The translations under genes and the position numbers were made by a program. A stretch of 64,000 bases of DNA from Streptomyces sp. NBC_00448. GTDB lineage: Bacteria; Actinomycetota; Actinomycetes; Streptomycetales; Streptomycetaceae. The notes beneath the pieces are model-generated. The model saw nothing but the letters and a program-made list of their open reading frames with translations, did not search any database and was not told where the DNA came from. Shown in pieces: positions 16,505-24,613 of the stretch (positions are counted from its first letter, which is position 1; each line of letters opens with the position of its first letter). The stretch covers positions 2,297,001-2,361,000 of the forward strand of contig NZ_CP107913.1 in the NCBI RefSeq assembly GCF_036014115.1. The letters are read 5' to 3'.

Positions 16505-17632
16505 ATGTCCGTCGAGCACGGCGGCGGGGCCGACGACGACGCGGCCGCATTCCACGCGTTCTTCGAGCGGCACTACGCCGAACTCGCCCGCCTCGCACAC
16601 CTGTTGACGGGCGAGGCGGACGCGGCCGACGATCTCGCGGCGGACGCGCTGGTGGCGTTGTGGCGGCACTGGGACCGGGTGCAGGGGGCCGACCACCCGG
16701 CGGCGTACGCGCGGGGCGTGGTGGCCAACCTGGCGCGCTCGCGCATCCGCAGCGCGGTCCGGGAGCGGCGCCGGGTCGCCCTGTTCTGGTCCCAGCGCAC
16801 CGAACGGGTCGTGGAGCAGCCCGACGTGCCCGCGGTGCTGGACCTGCGCGAGGCGCTCCAGCGGCTGCCGTTCCGCAAACGGGCGTGCGTGGTGCTGCGG
16901 CACGCGTTCGACCTGTCGGAGAAGGACACGGCCGAGGCGCTGGGCATCTCGGTGGGCACCGTGAAGAGCCAGACCTCGCGCGGGGTGGCGGAGTTGGAGC
17001 GGCTGCTGGCCCAGCCGGCCGAACCGCCGGCGGCGCCGCACGGCCCGGACCCGGCGACGGGCCGGCCGACGGCGGCGGTCGCCCTGTCCGGCGGTGCGCC
17101 GGATGCCGGCCCGGCCGCGCCCGGTGCGCCGGCGCCGCGTGCCCCGGCCCCCGCGCCCGCACCGGCCCCCACCGTCGGCGGCCGACTCGCCGCGGCCGGC
17201 GGCGTGCACACCGGTCAACCACCCCCCACCGCAGGGGCGTTCGGACCGCCCGCGGAAGCCACGGCGGCACCGATGACCGCGGCCGTGGCGACCGCGGCAG
17301 CGTCGGAGGTCGCAGCGTCGGAGGCGGCGACAGCAACGGCTACGGCTACGGCTACGGCACCGGCAACACCGGCGGAGGCAGCAGCCGACGGCGCGCCGGG
17401 CACCACTCTCCTGGCCGACCAACAGCCCACCGCGAAAGGCGAGTTGGCCACCGTCCGCTCGGACGGTGAAGCGCCCGCCGGGGGGCGGCGGGGACTCACG
17501 GGGGGAAGTGCGGCGGCCGGCGGGAGCGCTCCCGCGGCGGGGGCCGACGCGGAACGAAGCGCGACGGCGCGGATACTGGGGTCGACGAATCCCGCGACAC
17601 GCCCGCGTACGCACACGGGACGGGGAATGTGA
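16505..17632 (+). CDS. ECF sigma factor (SigE-like) with a long disordered C-terminal tail
   Basis: About 375 aa. Residues about 15-175 are a standard ECF sigma factor: region 2 (FFERHYAELARLAHLLTG, DDLAADALVALWRHWD, AYARGVVANLARSRIRS) and region 4 (LQRLPFRKRACVVLRHAFDL, TAEALGISVGTVKSQTSRG). It directs RNA polymerase to a small regulon. The remaining about 195 residues are Ala/Pro/Thr low complexity (including a run of alternating Thr-Ala), far longer than the usual 170-190 aa total. GTG codons at 16493 and 16499 are alternative starts. The stop overlaps the next gene as TGATG, coupling it to a membrane protein that may control its activity. Confidence 0.82.
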   Translation: MSVEHGGGADDDAAAFHAFFERHYAELARLAHLLTGEADAADDLAADALVALWRHWDRVQGADHPAAYARGVVANLARSRIRSAVRERRRVALFWSQRTERVVEQPDVPAVLDLREALQRLPFRKRACVVLRHAFDLSEKDTAEALGISVGTVKSQTSRGVAELERLLAQPAEPPAAPHGPDPATGRPTAAVALSGGAPDAGPAAPGAPAPRAPAPAPAPAPTVGGRLAAAGGVHTGQPPPTAGAFGPPAEATAAPMTAAVATAAASEVAASEAATATATATATAPATPAEAAADGAPGTTLLADQQPTAKGELATVRSDGEAPAGGRRGLTGGSAAAGGSAPAAGADAERSATARILGSTNPATRPRTHTGRGM

Positions 17633-18531
17633 TGGCCCAACTGCCGCAACTGCCGCAACGCCTGCGCGAGGCGGCGGACGCGCACCGGCCGGACCGCGAA
17701 CGGATGCTGGCCCGGGTGGAGCGCGCGATCGCCACGCCCGGCTGTGAGCCGGCCGACCTGGCCGCGGCAACGGCGGCGACGGCGGCGGCGCGGGAGCACT
17801 CCCCCGCCGCCTGGATGCGGGTGACCGCGGTGGCGGCGGCCGTGGCCGGCGCGATCGCCATCGGCGGCCTCGCGGTGGGCGCGGTCGGCGGCGACGGCAC
17901 GCCGGGGCGGGACGCGGTGACGTCCGGCGCCGCGACCTCCGCGAGGCCGCGGCCGCAGCCCGCGGAGTCGGCCACCTCAGGTTCGGCCGCCCGCTCCCGC
18001 ACGACCGAGAAGCACGCGCGGCCCGGCCACTCCGCGCCGGGCACCCGGCACACCCCCGGCCACGCCTCGGGCTCGGCCGCCGGCCCGACGTCCGGCAGCG
18101 CGAGCGGCGCGCCCGCGGCCCCCGGCGGCTCCACCCCGTCCGCGCCCGCCGCCGGCAGCGGCGGTGTGACGTCCAACGGCAGCGTCGACCCGAACAGCAA
18201 CCCGTACTGGACCGAGGACGACGTCAACCTCACCAGCACGGTGGCGCTCACCTCGCTCACCGTGGAACTGCGCGTCTCCGGCCGGTCGGGCGGGGTCAGC
18301 GACAACAGCTCCTACACCTCGGCGACCGGGATCACCACCACGGTCTCGACGAGCGGCGGCGACCTGGTCTACCGCTGGACGCTCAACCCCGACCAGACGC
18401 TGCCGCCGGGCACGTACACGTTCGCGGGCCAGTTCAACCACGCCTCGCGCGACCGCGCCACCACGGCCGACCGCTACACCGTCACCGCCGGCGGCGCCGC
18501 CGGACCGGCCTCGTCCAGCGGCGCCTTCTGA
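17632..18531 (+). CDS. single-pass membrane protein, putative sigma-factor partner
   Basis: 299 aa. A cytoplasmic N-terminal stretch (1-62, helical, LRERMLARVER-like character) is followed by one transmembrane helix (about 62-85, AVAAAVAGAIAIGGLAVGAV). A 90-residue Ser/Ala/Pro/His linker follows, then an extracytoplasmic beta-rich domain (about 190-290; VALTSLTVELRVSGRSGG, YRWTLNPDQTLPPGTYTFAGQFNHA). No zinc-binding anti-sigma motif HxxxCxxC is present, so it is not a classical ZAS anti-sigma. The TGATG overlap with the sigma gene and the topology still suggest a regulatory or sensor partner. The outer domain family is not recognised. Confidence 0.7.
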   Translation: MAQLPQLPQRLREAADAHRPDRERMLARVERAIATPGCEPADLAAATAATAAAREHSPAAWMRVTAVAAAVAGAIAIGGLAVGAVGGDGTPGRDAVTSGAATSARPRPQPAESATSGSAARSRTTEKHARPGHSAPGTRHTPGHASGSAAGPTSGSASGAPAAPGGSTPSAPAAGSGGVTSNGSVDPNSNPYWTEDDVNLTSTVALTSLTVELRVSGRSGGVSDNSSYTSATGITTTVSTSGGDLVYRWTLNPDQTLPPGTYTFAGQFNHASRDRATTADRYTVTAGGAAGPASSSGAF

Positions 18532-18651
18532 GCGTCCGGTGTCCGGTCGCGACATCGGCCGGAAATATTTGTACCGCCACGGCAACCCCCTGCGCCCCGG
18601 TGGCGACTTGGGTACGCACGGACCCTCCTGCCCCAGCCGGGGGCGGAGGTT

Positions 18652-18690
18652 CCGGGGCGCGGCGGTACCCCCATGATCGCCGCGCCCCGG
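18652..18690. terminator. bidirectional terminator-like hairpin
   Basis: Perfect 13-bp stem, 18652-18664 pairing with 18678-18690, with a 13-nt loop, in the gap between two convergent genes (stops at 18531 and 18771). Confidence 0.65.
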
Positions 18691-18770
18691 AAGACACCCC
18701 GGGAAGAGCCTGGCGAAACTCCCCTCGAACCAGCTCCGGACACACCCCGGGGGCCGCGCCGGGTACGGTG

Positions 18771-20066
18771 CTACGGCCGCAGCGCCGCCCGTACCGCCAC
18801 GAGGTCCGCGTCGCTCGCCAGACCCGCGTGGTAGAGCCGCAGTTCGGTGGCGCCCAGTTCCGCGGCGTGCGCCGCGTCGGCGGCGAGGGTGCGGGGGCTG
18901 CCGCCCATGCCGGCCACGACCGTGAAGTTCGCGGCGAGCACGGTGTGTTCGCGGCGGTGCGCGGCGAGCGGCGCGAGGACCGCCTCGCGCGCGGCCGGCC
19001 CGCCGGTGCAGGGCAGTACCAGACCGTCGGCGTGGCCGAGGATGTGCGCGGGATCGACACCGGCGTTGGCCCCGCAGCGGTACGGCACCGGGTCGGCGTG
19101 CATCAGCACCTGGAAGCCGGGGCCGGCCGCCGCCCGGACCGCGGCGATCGCCTCGGCCTGGAGCGAACCGGCCGTGCGGGTACGCCAGTTCAACGTCAGC
19201 GCGGTGAACTCGGCACCCAGCAGCCGCTCGATACCGTCCGATCCGGCGTCCGTTCCGGTGCCGGTGGCGCCGCCCGCCCAGGCGGGTGCCAGCGCGGCGC
19301 GGACCGCGGCGGCGAGCCGGTCCGGATCGGCGCCGAGCCCGGCGTACCCTTCGCGGCAGTGCGGGCAGAAGCAGAGCGACATCAGGTACTGGGCCGCGTC
19401 GCCGAGCGGCACGCCGCCGATCTTGTCGTGGGCGTGCAGGTGCGCCAGGCCGTACCAGCCGAGGGATTCCAGCTCGGTGCCGCGGGCGCCGGGCCGGGGC
19501 GCGGCTTCGGCGGCCAGTTCCACCAGGTGGGCGCGGACGGCGGGTTGGGCGATGCACGGCGCCCACGGGTAGCGGTCGCCGTACGCGTTGACCACGCTGC
19601 TGTCCGGATGTTCGGCGCCCATACGGGAGTTGTGGGCGAGCACCACCCAGGTGTGCACGTCGAGACCCGCGGCCGCCAGCGCCGCCGCGGCCGTGCCGTA
19701 GGCGTCCTGGTCTCCGTCCGTCCAGGTGCCCGCGGGGTACGGGCGCAGGGCGTGCGACCGCCAGCGCTCGGCGTCGGGCGGGTAGAGCACGGCGGCGTGC
19801 TCGGCGGTGACGACACGGCGCCCGGGGTGGCGCGGGGTCAGGGCGCGGGTGGAGTGGTAGGCGGCGGCGAGGGTGACCTGGCGAACGCCGAGCGCGGCGA
19901 CCCGGTCGGCGGCGGCCGGGTCGCCGACGACGTCCCAGGGGTAGAGGAAGGCGGAGGTCTTCATGGTGGCGGCCGTGGCGGCGGGCGAACCGGCGGAGGG
20001 CTCGCCGGGGGCGGACGGGCCGGCGGGTACGGAGGGGCCCGCGGGGGGCGTGTCGGCGGCGGCCAT
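18771..20066 (-). CDS. uncharacterised TIM-barrel-like protein coupled to kdgD
   Basis: 431 aa as drawn; a 34-residue Pro/Ala/Gly-rich leader precedes MKTSAFLYPWDVVGDP (alternative ATG 19964). The start at 20066 follows the kdgD stop by one nt (TGACATG), so translation is coupled. Alternating strands and helices (LGVRQVTLAAAYHS, LDVHTWVVLAHNSRMG, GFQVLMHADPVPYR, DGLVLPCTGG, ATELRLYHAG) look like a TIM barrel of the glycoside-hydrolase-like kind. LCFCPHCREGY in the middle carries three Cys, as in some barrel families of unknown function. I do not recognise the family. No signal peptide, so cytoplasmic. Context suggests a hydrolase or lactone-opening step in uronate use, by inference only. Confidence 0.72.
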   Translation of the reverse strand: MAAADTPPAGPSVPAGPSAPGEPSAGSPAATAATMKTSAFLYPWDVVGDPAAADRVAALGVRQVTLAAAYHSTRALTPRHPGRRVVTAEHAAVLYPPDAERWRSHALRPYPAGTWTDGDQDAYGTAAAALAAAGLDVHTWVVLAHNSRMGAEHPDSSVVNAYGDRYPWAPCIAQPAVRAHLVELAAEAAPRPGARGTELESLGWYGLAHLHAHDKIGGVPLGDAAQYLMSLCFCPHCREGYAGLGADPDRLAAAVRAALAPAWAGGATGTGTDAGSDGIERLLGAEFTALTLNWRTRTAGSLQAEAIAAVRAAAGPGFQVLMHADPVPYRCGANAGVDPAHILGHADGLVLPCTGGPAAREAVLAPLAAHRREHTVLAANFTVVAGMGGSPRTLAADAAHAAELGATELRLYHAGLASDADLVAVRAALRP

Positions 20067-20067
20067 G

Positions 20068-21000
20068 TCAGTGCTCGCCGACCAGCGCCAGGCCGCGCTC
20101 GATGAGTTCGCCCAGTTCCTTGACGTGCGCCGGGGCGGGCTCGGACAGCGGCGGCCGTACCTCGCCGACGTCCAGCCCCCGCAGCCGTACGCCCGCCTTG
20201 ACCAGCGAGACCGCGTAACCCCGGCCCTGGTTGCGGAGGTTGACCAGCGGGCGGTAGAAGCCGTCGAGCAGCTTGCCGACGGTGGCGTCGTCGCCGGTGG
20301 TGAGCGCGCGGTGGAAGGCGAGCGCGATCTCGGGCGAGAAGGCGTACACCGCCGAGGAGTAGAGGGTCACGCCGATGCCGCGGTAGGCGAGGCCGGTGAG
20401 TTCGGCGGTGGGCAGGCCGTTGAAGTACAGGAAGTCGTGGCCGGGCAGTTCGGTGCGGACGGTGCTGATGATCCGCTGCATGAGGTCGAGGTCGCCGATC
20501 CCGTCCTTGAGGCCGATGATGTTCGGCACCCGGGCGAGCTCGACCACGGTCTCGGGGGTGAAGACGGCGTTGTCGCGCTGGTAGACGATGACGTCCAGGC
20601 CGGTGCCCGCGGCGAGCGCGGTGTAGTGGCGCAGCAGTCCCTCCTGGTCGGCCAGCACCAGGTAGGGCGGCATGGCGAGCAGGCCGTCGGCGCCGGCCCG
20701 TTCGGCGATGGCGGCGTACTGCAGGGCGAGCGCGGTGCCGTATCCGGCGCCGGCCACCACCGGCACCCGGCCGGCCACCTCCTCGACGGCCGCGGCCACG
20801 CAGGCGCCGAACTCCTCGGGGGCCAGCGCGTGGAACTCACCCGTGCCGCAGCAGACGAAGGCGGCCGCCGCTCCGGCCTCGACGCCCTGCCGCACATGGG
20901 CGCGGAAGGCGCCGAGGTCGAGCGAGCCGTCCGCGTCGAACGCCGTCACGGGAAAGAACAGCAGACCGTCAAGTCGCTCGGCGAGTGCGGGCGAGGTCAT
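20068..21000 (-). CDS. kdgD: 5-dehydro-4-deoxyglucarate dehydratase
   Basis: 310 aa, DHDPS/NAL superfamily. Converts 5-keto-4-deoxy-D-glucarate to 2,5-dioxopentanoate with loss of water and CO2. The Schiff-base Lys sits in NIIGLKDGIGDLD, the catalytic Tyr in VIVYQRDNAVF, and the substrate loop is CCGTGEFHAL. The N-terminus RLDGLLFFPVTAFDADGSLD is diagnostic of KdgD rather than DapA. ATG 21000 has AGGGGG upstream. The product is the substrate of the semialdehyde dehydrogenase at 9619-11148. Divergent from uronate dehydrogenase with a motif shared by both promoters. Confidence 0.92.
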   Translation of the reverse strand: MTSPALAERLDGLLFFPVTAFDADGSLDLGAFRAHVRQGVEAGAAAAFVCCGTGEFHALAPEEFGACVAAAVEEVAGRVPVVAGAGYGTALALQYAAIAERAGADGLLAMPPYLVLADQEGLLRHYTALAAGTGLDVIVYQRDNAVFTPETVVELARVPNIIGLKDGIGDLDLMQRIISTVRTELPGHDFLYFNGLPTAELTGLAYRGIGVTLYSSAVYAFSPEIALAFHRALTTGDDATVGKLLDGFYRPLVNLRNQGRGYAVSLVKAGVRLRGLDVGEVRPPLSEPAPAHVKELGELIERGLALVGEH

Positions 21001-21052
21001 CGGGGGTCCCCCTCGGAGCCGGTGGGCGTGATGTGCGCCCTCGTGAATCATG

Positions 21053-21067
21053 TCTATATTCATGAAC
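21053..21067 (-). promoter_or_regulatory. candidate kdgD promoter/operator motif
   Basis: On the minus strand, TTCATGAATATAGA (21066-21053) lies 53 nt ahead of the kdgD start. The same string with two changes occurs on the plus strand before udh (21167-21180). On the plus strand it reads TCTATATTCATGAAC, close to TCTATACTGAAC ahead of the semialdehyde dehydrogenase. Candidate shared regulator site or AT-rich -10 region. Confidence 0.45.
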
Positions 21068-21166
21068 GCTGCCACGCTAGGCGAGATTCCCGGCGCGGGT
21101 CAAGCGAGCGAGCAGTCCGCGAACGGCGCGTCGAACAACGCAAGACGTCTATGTATCTGAACTGCA

Positions 21167-21180
21167 TTCATGGATATACT
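21167..21180 (+). promoter_or_regulatory. candidate udh promoter/operator motif
   Basis: TTCATGGATATACT matches the kdgD-side motif (TTCATGAATATAGA) in 12 of 14 positions but in opposite orientation, so each divergent gene has one copy pointing toward it. TGAACTGCATTCA just left of it forms a small inverted repeat. Start codon of udh is 105 nt further on. Confidence 0.45.
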
Positions 21181-21284
21181 TCTCTGGTCTCGCCCGCACC
21201 GCCCGCACCAGCGGTGGCCCCGGCAGCCGGGGACACCGCCCGGAGCCACCGCCCGAAGCCCGTCGTCGAACCAGGAGGACCACC

Positions 21285-22130
21285 ATGCCCGCTCCTCGTA
21301 CCGTCCTGCTCACCGGCGCCGCCGGCGGCCTGGGCACCCTGATGCGCGGCCTGCTGCCGTCATACGGCTACGACCTGCGGCTCTTCGACGTCCAGCCGAT
21401 CGAGCCGGTGCCGGGCGAGCCCGAGGGGCGCACGGCGATCACCGCCGACCTCGCCGACCGCGACGCGCTGCGCGCGGCCGCGCGCGGGGTGGACGCGGTG
21501 CTGCACCTGGCCGGCATCTCGCTGGAGTCCACCTTCGACAAGATCCTGGCGGCGAACATCCAGGGCACGCACAACCTCTACGAGGCGGTCCGCGAGGAAG
21601 GGCTCCGCACCGGGAGCGCGGCGCCCCGGGTCGTCTTCGCCTCCAGCAACCACGCGGTCGGCTTCACCCCGCGCCCGCAGGACGGCGACCCGCTGATCCC
21701 GGTCGACACGCCGCGCCGCCCCGACACCTTCTACGGGCTGTCCAAGTGCTTCGGGGAGGACCTGGCCCAGCTCTACGCCGACCTGCACGGCATCGACACG
21801 GTCTCGGTCCGGATCGGCTCCTGCTTCCCCGAACCGGCGAACGTACGGATGCTGTCGGTCTGGATGAGCCCCGCCGACGGCGCCCGGCTCTTCCACGCGG
21901 CGCTGAGCGCGGGCACCCCCGGGCACACCGTCGTCTACGGCTCCTCCGCCAACACCCGCCTGTGGTGGGACCTCGGGTCGGCGCGGGCGCTGGGCTACGA
22001 ACCGCAGGACGACTCCGAGGTGTTCGCCGCGCGACTCGTCGCCGAGCAGGGCGAGTTGGACCCGGACAACCCCGCGCAGGCGAACCTCGGCGGCGCCTTC
22101 TGCACGGACCCGCCGATCTGGCCGCACTGA
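21285..22130 (+). CDS. udh: uronate dehydrogenase (NAD-dependent SDR)
   Basis: 281 aa extended short-chain dehydrogenase that oxidises D-galacturonate or D-glucuronate to the aldarolactone. Cofactor motif TGAAGGLG (residues 10-17), VFASSNHAVGF supplying the catalytic Ser, and YGLSKCFGE with Tyr and Lys. VRIGSCFPEPANVRMLSVWMS and the C-terminal LGGAFCTDPPIW closely resemble, from memory, the characterised Agrobacterium enzyme (VRIGSCTPEPNNYRMLSTW). AGGAGG precedes the ATG. Divergent from kdgD; together with the distant semialdehyde dehydrogenase it covers three of the steps from uronate to 2-oxoglutarate. Lactone opening and aldarate dehydratase are not seen in the window. Confidence 0.88.
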   Translation: MPAPRTVLLTGAAGGLGTLMRGLLPSYGYDLRLFDVQPIEPVPGEPEGRTAITADLADRDALRAAARGVDAVLHLAGISLESTFDKILAANIQGTHNLYEAVREEGLRTGSAAPRVVFASSNHAVGFTPRPQDGDPLIPVDTPRRPDTFYGLSKCFGEDLAQLYADLHGIDTVSVRIGSCFPEPANVRMLSVWMSPADGARLFHAALSAGTPGHTVVYGSSANTRLWWDLGSARALGYEPQDDSEVFAARLVAEQGELDPDNPAQANLGGAFCTDPPIWPH

Positions 22131-22159
22131 CCGGGCGGAGCCCGGGCCCCGCCGGACAC

Positions 22160-22229
22160 GGGGACGGTTCGCCGGCGCGGCGGGGACGGCTCGCCCGGCG
22201 CGGCGGGGACGGTTCGCCCGACGCGGCGG
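22160..22229. repeat. short GC-rich tandem repeat
   Basis: Three units of about 22-23 nt built on GGGGACGG(T/C)TCGCCCGGCGCGGC (GGGGAC at 22160, 22182 and 22205), in the gap between udh and the TerD gene. Function unknown. Irregular spacing and no leader or cas genes exclude a CRISPR. Confidence 0.6.
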
Positions 22230-22352
22230 ATATCCCCCATGTACCCACCTGTTCCAGGGAATCCGCCGATGTCCTACGGTTCCGGAGTCAGGTCGCGGTC
22301 GAACGGATCACCCGGTACGAGCGCGACGCCCGCCCGTCGGAACAGGACTCCC

Positions 22353-22964
22353 ATGATCAACATGAAGAAGGGCGACGCCCCGGTCCCGCTGGCCAAGTCC
22401 TCCGGAATCACCGCCCGGATGCGCTGGGACAGCAGTACGGACTACGACCTGCACGCCCTGATACTGAGAACGAACGGCACCGTCGAGCACGTCGCCACCT
22501 TCGGCGCCGACGACGTCCCGCCGCAGATGAGCACCGCCGACGGGGCGGTCAAGCACCTGGGCGACGTCGGCCGCGATCACCAGGGCACGGCCGAGGAGGT
22601 CATCGAGATCGCCCTCAACGACACGATCCGCGCGGTGGTGCCGGTGGCGTACTCGGCGCAGTCCAACGGCACCGGCTCGTTCTTCCGCTACGGCGTCACC
22701 CTGGAGATCGACAACGGGACGGCCGGCGACAGGGTCGTCATCGCGGCGGAGAACGCCAGTGACGACGACCTGGTGTACACCTGCGTGCCCGGCATGATCG
22801 AGAACGCCCCGGACGCCGTGGTCGTCCACGCCCTGGAGCTGTACTCGAGCCCCGACTCCGAGAGCCGGCCGACGCTGCGGCTCCAGCGCGGCGGCCTGAT
22901 GCGCAAGGGGCCGGAGGAGGTCAGGGTGGTCATGGACAAGGGGCCGTGGAACCACCACAAGTAG
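22353..22964 (+). CDS. TerD-family protein
   Basis: 203 aa cytoplasmic protein of the tellurite-resistance/stress TerD family (calcium-binding beta sandwich). RMRWDSSTDYDLHAL (about 19-33) supplies the acidic calcium site; DVPPQMSTADGAVKHLGD and the EVIEIALND strand follow the family order. ATG 22353 is taken because MINMKKGDAPVPLAK is a typical TerD N-terminus; 38 in-frame codons upstream are filler. In streptomycetes TerD proteins act in membrane-linked stress complexes and affect development. It precedes a second, two-domain TerD gene, 249 nt away. Confidence 0.87.
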   Translation: MINMKKGDAPVPLAKSSGITARMRWDSSTDYDLHALILRTNGTVEHVATFGADDVPPQMSTADGAVKHLGDVGRDHQGTAEEVIEIALNDTIRAVVPVAYSAQSNGTGSFFRYGVTLEIDNGTAGDRVVIAAENASDDDLVYTCVPGMIENAPDAVVVHALELYSSPDSESRPTLRLQRGGLMRKGPEEVRVVMDKGPWNHHK

Positions 22965-23074
22965 CACCCTGCCGGCGGGCCCGCCGGGGAACGCAGGCCC
23001 GCCACCGGGGCAGGCAGGTCCGCCCGGGCACGCGGTCGGCGGGGCGGCCGGCTGCTGTCGGGCGGCGAGCGGCA

Positions 23075-23148
23075 GCGGGCGAGGGCCCGGGTACGGGAGG
23101 GCCCGCGGGGGCGGCTACGGGTGCGGGCGAGGGCGCGGGTACGGGAGG
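23075..23148 (+). repeat. 26-nt direct repeat pair between TerD genes
   Basis: 23075-23100 and 23123-23148 are the same 26 nt except one base, built on GCGAGGGC-CGGGTACGGGAGG. They lie in the GC-rich 249-nt gap before the second TerD gene; function unknown. Confidence 0.6.
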
Positions 23149-23213
23149 AACGGCGGCCCCGCCGGGCCGCCCGGCCATGGAACCGTGACGAGGGATTTGT
23201 CGTTACCTAGGAC

Positions 23214-24497
23214 ATGACCGCAATGACGCCTGGCTCGAATGTGCCGCTCTCCGTACCCCGAGTGGTGGTGGACGTCTCCGCACCCGTGCGGCTCGACGTC
23301 TCGGGTCTGCTCCTGACCGCTGACGGCAAGGTGCGCTCGGACGACGACTTCGTCTTCTACAACCAGCCCGAGGGCCCCGGGGTGACCCACCACTCGGGCG
23401 GCCGCTCCGCGCCCGACTCGATCGAGGTCGACACCGCGGCGGTGCCCGCCGAGATCGACAAGATCGTGGTGACCGCCAGCATCGACGGCGGCGGGGTCTT
23501 CGCCGGCACCACCCCGACCGCGACCGTCCGCGGCAGCGACGGCTCCGTGGTCGCCACGTTCGAGCCGTCCGGGCTCGGCCCGGAGACAGCGCTGGTCGTC
23601 GTCGAGGTCTACCGGCGCGGCGGCGCCTGGAAGGTCCGCGCGGTGGGCCAGGGGTACGCGAACGGACTGGCCGGGATCGCCACCGACTTCGGGGTGAGCG
23701 TCGAGGAGCCCGCGGCCCCGGCCGCGCAGCCGGTCGCACCTCCCACTCCCGCGGCTCCGCCCGCACCGCCTGCGCCCCCGGCGGCGCCCTTCGGCGCGCC
23801 CCCTTCCGGCCCGCCCGCCGCGCATCTGCCGCCGCCGCCCGCGGGCGCGCCCGCCGCGCAGTTCCCGCCGCCGCCCGCTGCGACGCCGCCTGCTCCCCCG
23901 GCGGCCGCTCCGGGCGCCGGCAAGATCAGCCTCGACAAGGGCCGGGTGAACCTGCAGAAGAACCAGTCGGTCTCGCTGGTCAAGGCGGGCCGCCCGGTGC
24001 TGTCGACGGTCAGGATGGGGCTGGGCTGGGAGCCCGCGTTCGGCGGCCGGGCCATCGACCTGGACGCCTCGGTCATCGTCTACGGGCCGCAGCGCGAGCA
24101 CCTCGCCACCTGCTACTTCGGCAAGTTGAGCGTCCTGGGCGGCGCGGTCCAGCACGCCGGGGACAACCTGACCGGCGCCGGCTCCGGTGACGACGAGGTC
24201 ATCTCCATCAACCTCGGCGCGCTCCCGGCGAACGCCACCGGCCTGGTCTTCACCGTCAACTCCTACAGCGGGCAGAAGTTCAACAAGGTCGCGAAGGCGT
24301 ACTGCCGGCTCTTCGACGCCGTCACCGGCGAGGAGATGGTGCGCTTCGACCTCACCCACGGGGAGGCGCGGCGCGGGGTGCTGATGGCCAAGATGGTCAA
24401 GCAGAACTCCGGCGAGTGGGAGATGACGGCGCTCGGCACCTTCGCGGACGGGCGCACCGCGAAGGCGATGGTCGAGCCGGGCGCGGCCGCGCTCTAG
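23214..24497 (+). CDS. TerD-family protein with two Ter domains and a Pro/Ala linker
   Basis: 427 aa. First Ter-like domain at about 10-165 (VPRVVVDVSAPVRLDVSGL, DDDFVFYNQPEGPGVTH, IDKIVVTASIDGGG). A proline/alanine linker follows (about 170-235, with PPPPAGAPAAQFPPP-type repeats). The second Ter domain is at about 238-425 (KISLDKGRVNLQKNQSVSLVK, IDLDASVIVYGPQREHLATCYFGKL, DDEVISINLGALP). The FVFYNQP and GDDE/ISINLG motifs are diagnostic of the TerD/TerZ group. Cytoplasmic; likely binds calcium and partners other Ter proteins at the membrane. It ends 88 nt before a strong hairpin. Confidence 0.87.
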   Translation: MTAMTPGSNVPLSVPRVVVDVSAPVRLDVSGLLLTADGKVRSDDDFVFYNQPEGPGVTHHSGGRSAPDSIEVDTAAVPAEIDKIVVTASIDGGGVFAGTTPTATVRGSDGSVVATFEPSGLGPETALVVVEVYRRGGAWKVRAVGQGYANGLAGIATDFGVSVEEPAAPAAQPVAPPTPAAPPAPPAPPAAPFGAPPSGPPAAHLPPPPAGAPAAQFPPPPAATPPAPPAAAPGAGKISLDKGRVNLQKNQSVSLVKAGRPVLSTVRMGLGWEPAFGGRAIDLDASVIVYGPQREHLATCYFGKLSVLGGAVQHAGDNLTGAGSGDDEVISINLGALPANATGLVFTVNSYSGQKFNKVAKAYCRLFDAVTGEEMVRFDLTHGEARRGVLMAKMVKQNSGEWEMTALGTFADGRTAKAMVEPGAAAL

Positions 24498-24584
24498 CAG
24501 CACGACGGGAGGGGCGCCGGCCGCGCGCCCCGACCCCGGATCGGCTGCCGCAACTCCGCGGCAGGGCCCTGGCGTTCGAACACA

Positions 24585-24613
24585 CGGCCCGGTTCCCGTA
24601 CGGAACCGGGCCG
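24585..24613 (+). terminator. intrinsic terminator after the TerD gene
   Basis: A perfect 12-bp stem, 24585-24596 pairing with 24602-24613, with a 5-nt loop and a short TTG tail, 88 nt past the TerD stop. Confidence 0.75.

Noticed and set aside
15183-17336. 717-codon minus-strand frame
   Set aside because: Covers antisense of three real genes and low-complexity Pro/Arg; no ribosome site or motif.
17632-18531. Classical zinc-binding anti-sigma factor
   Set aside because: The HxxxCxxC motif is missing from the cytoplasmic segment; called only a putative partner.
22160-22229. Possible CRISPR array
   Set aside because: Three units with 22-23 nt periods, no distinct spacers and no cas genes; simple tandem repeat.
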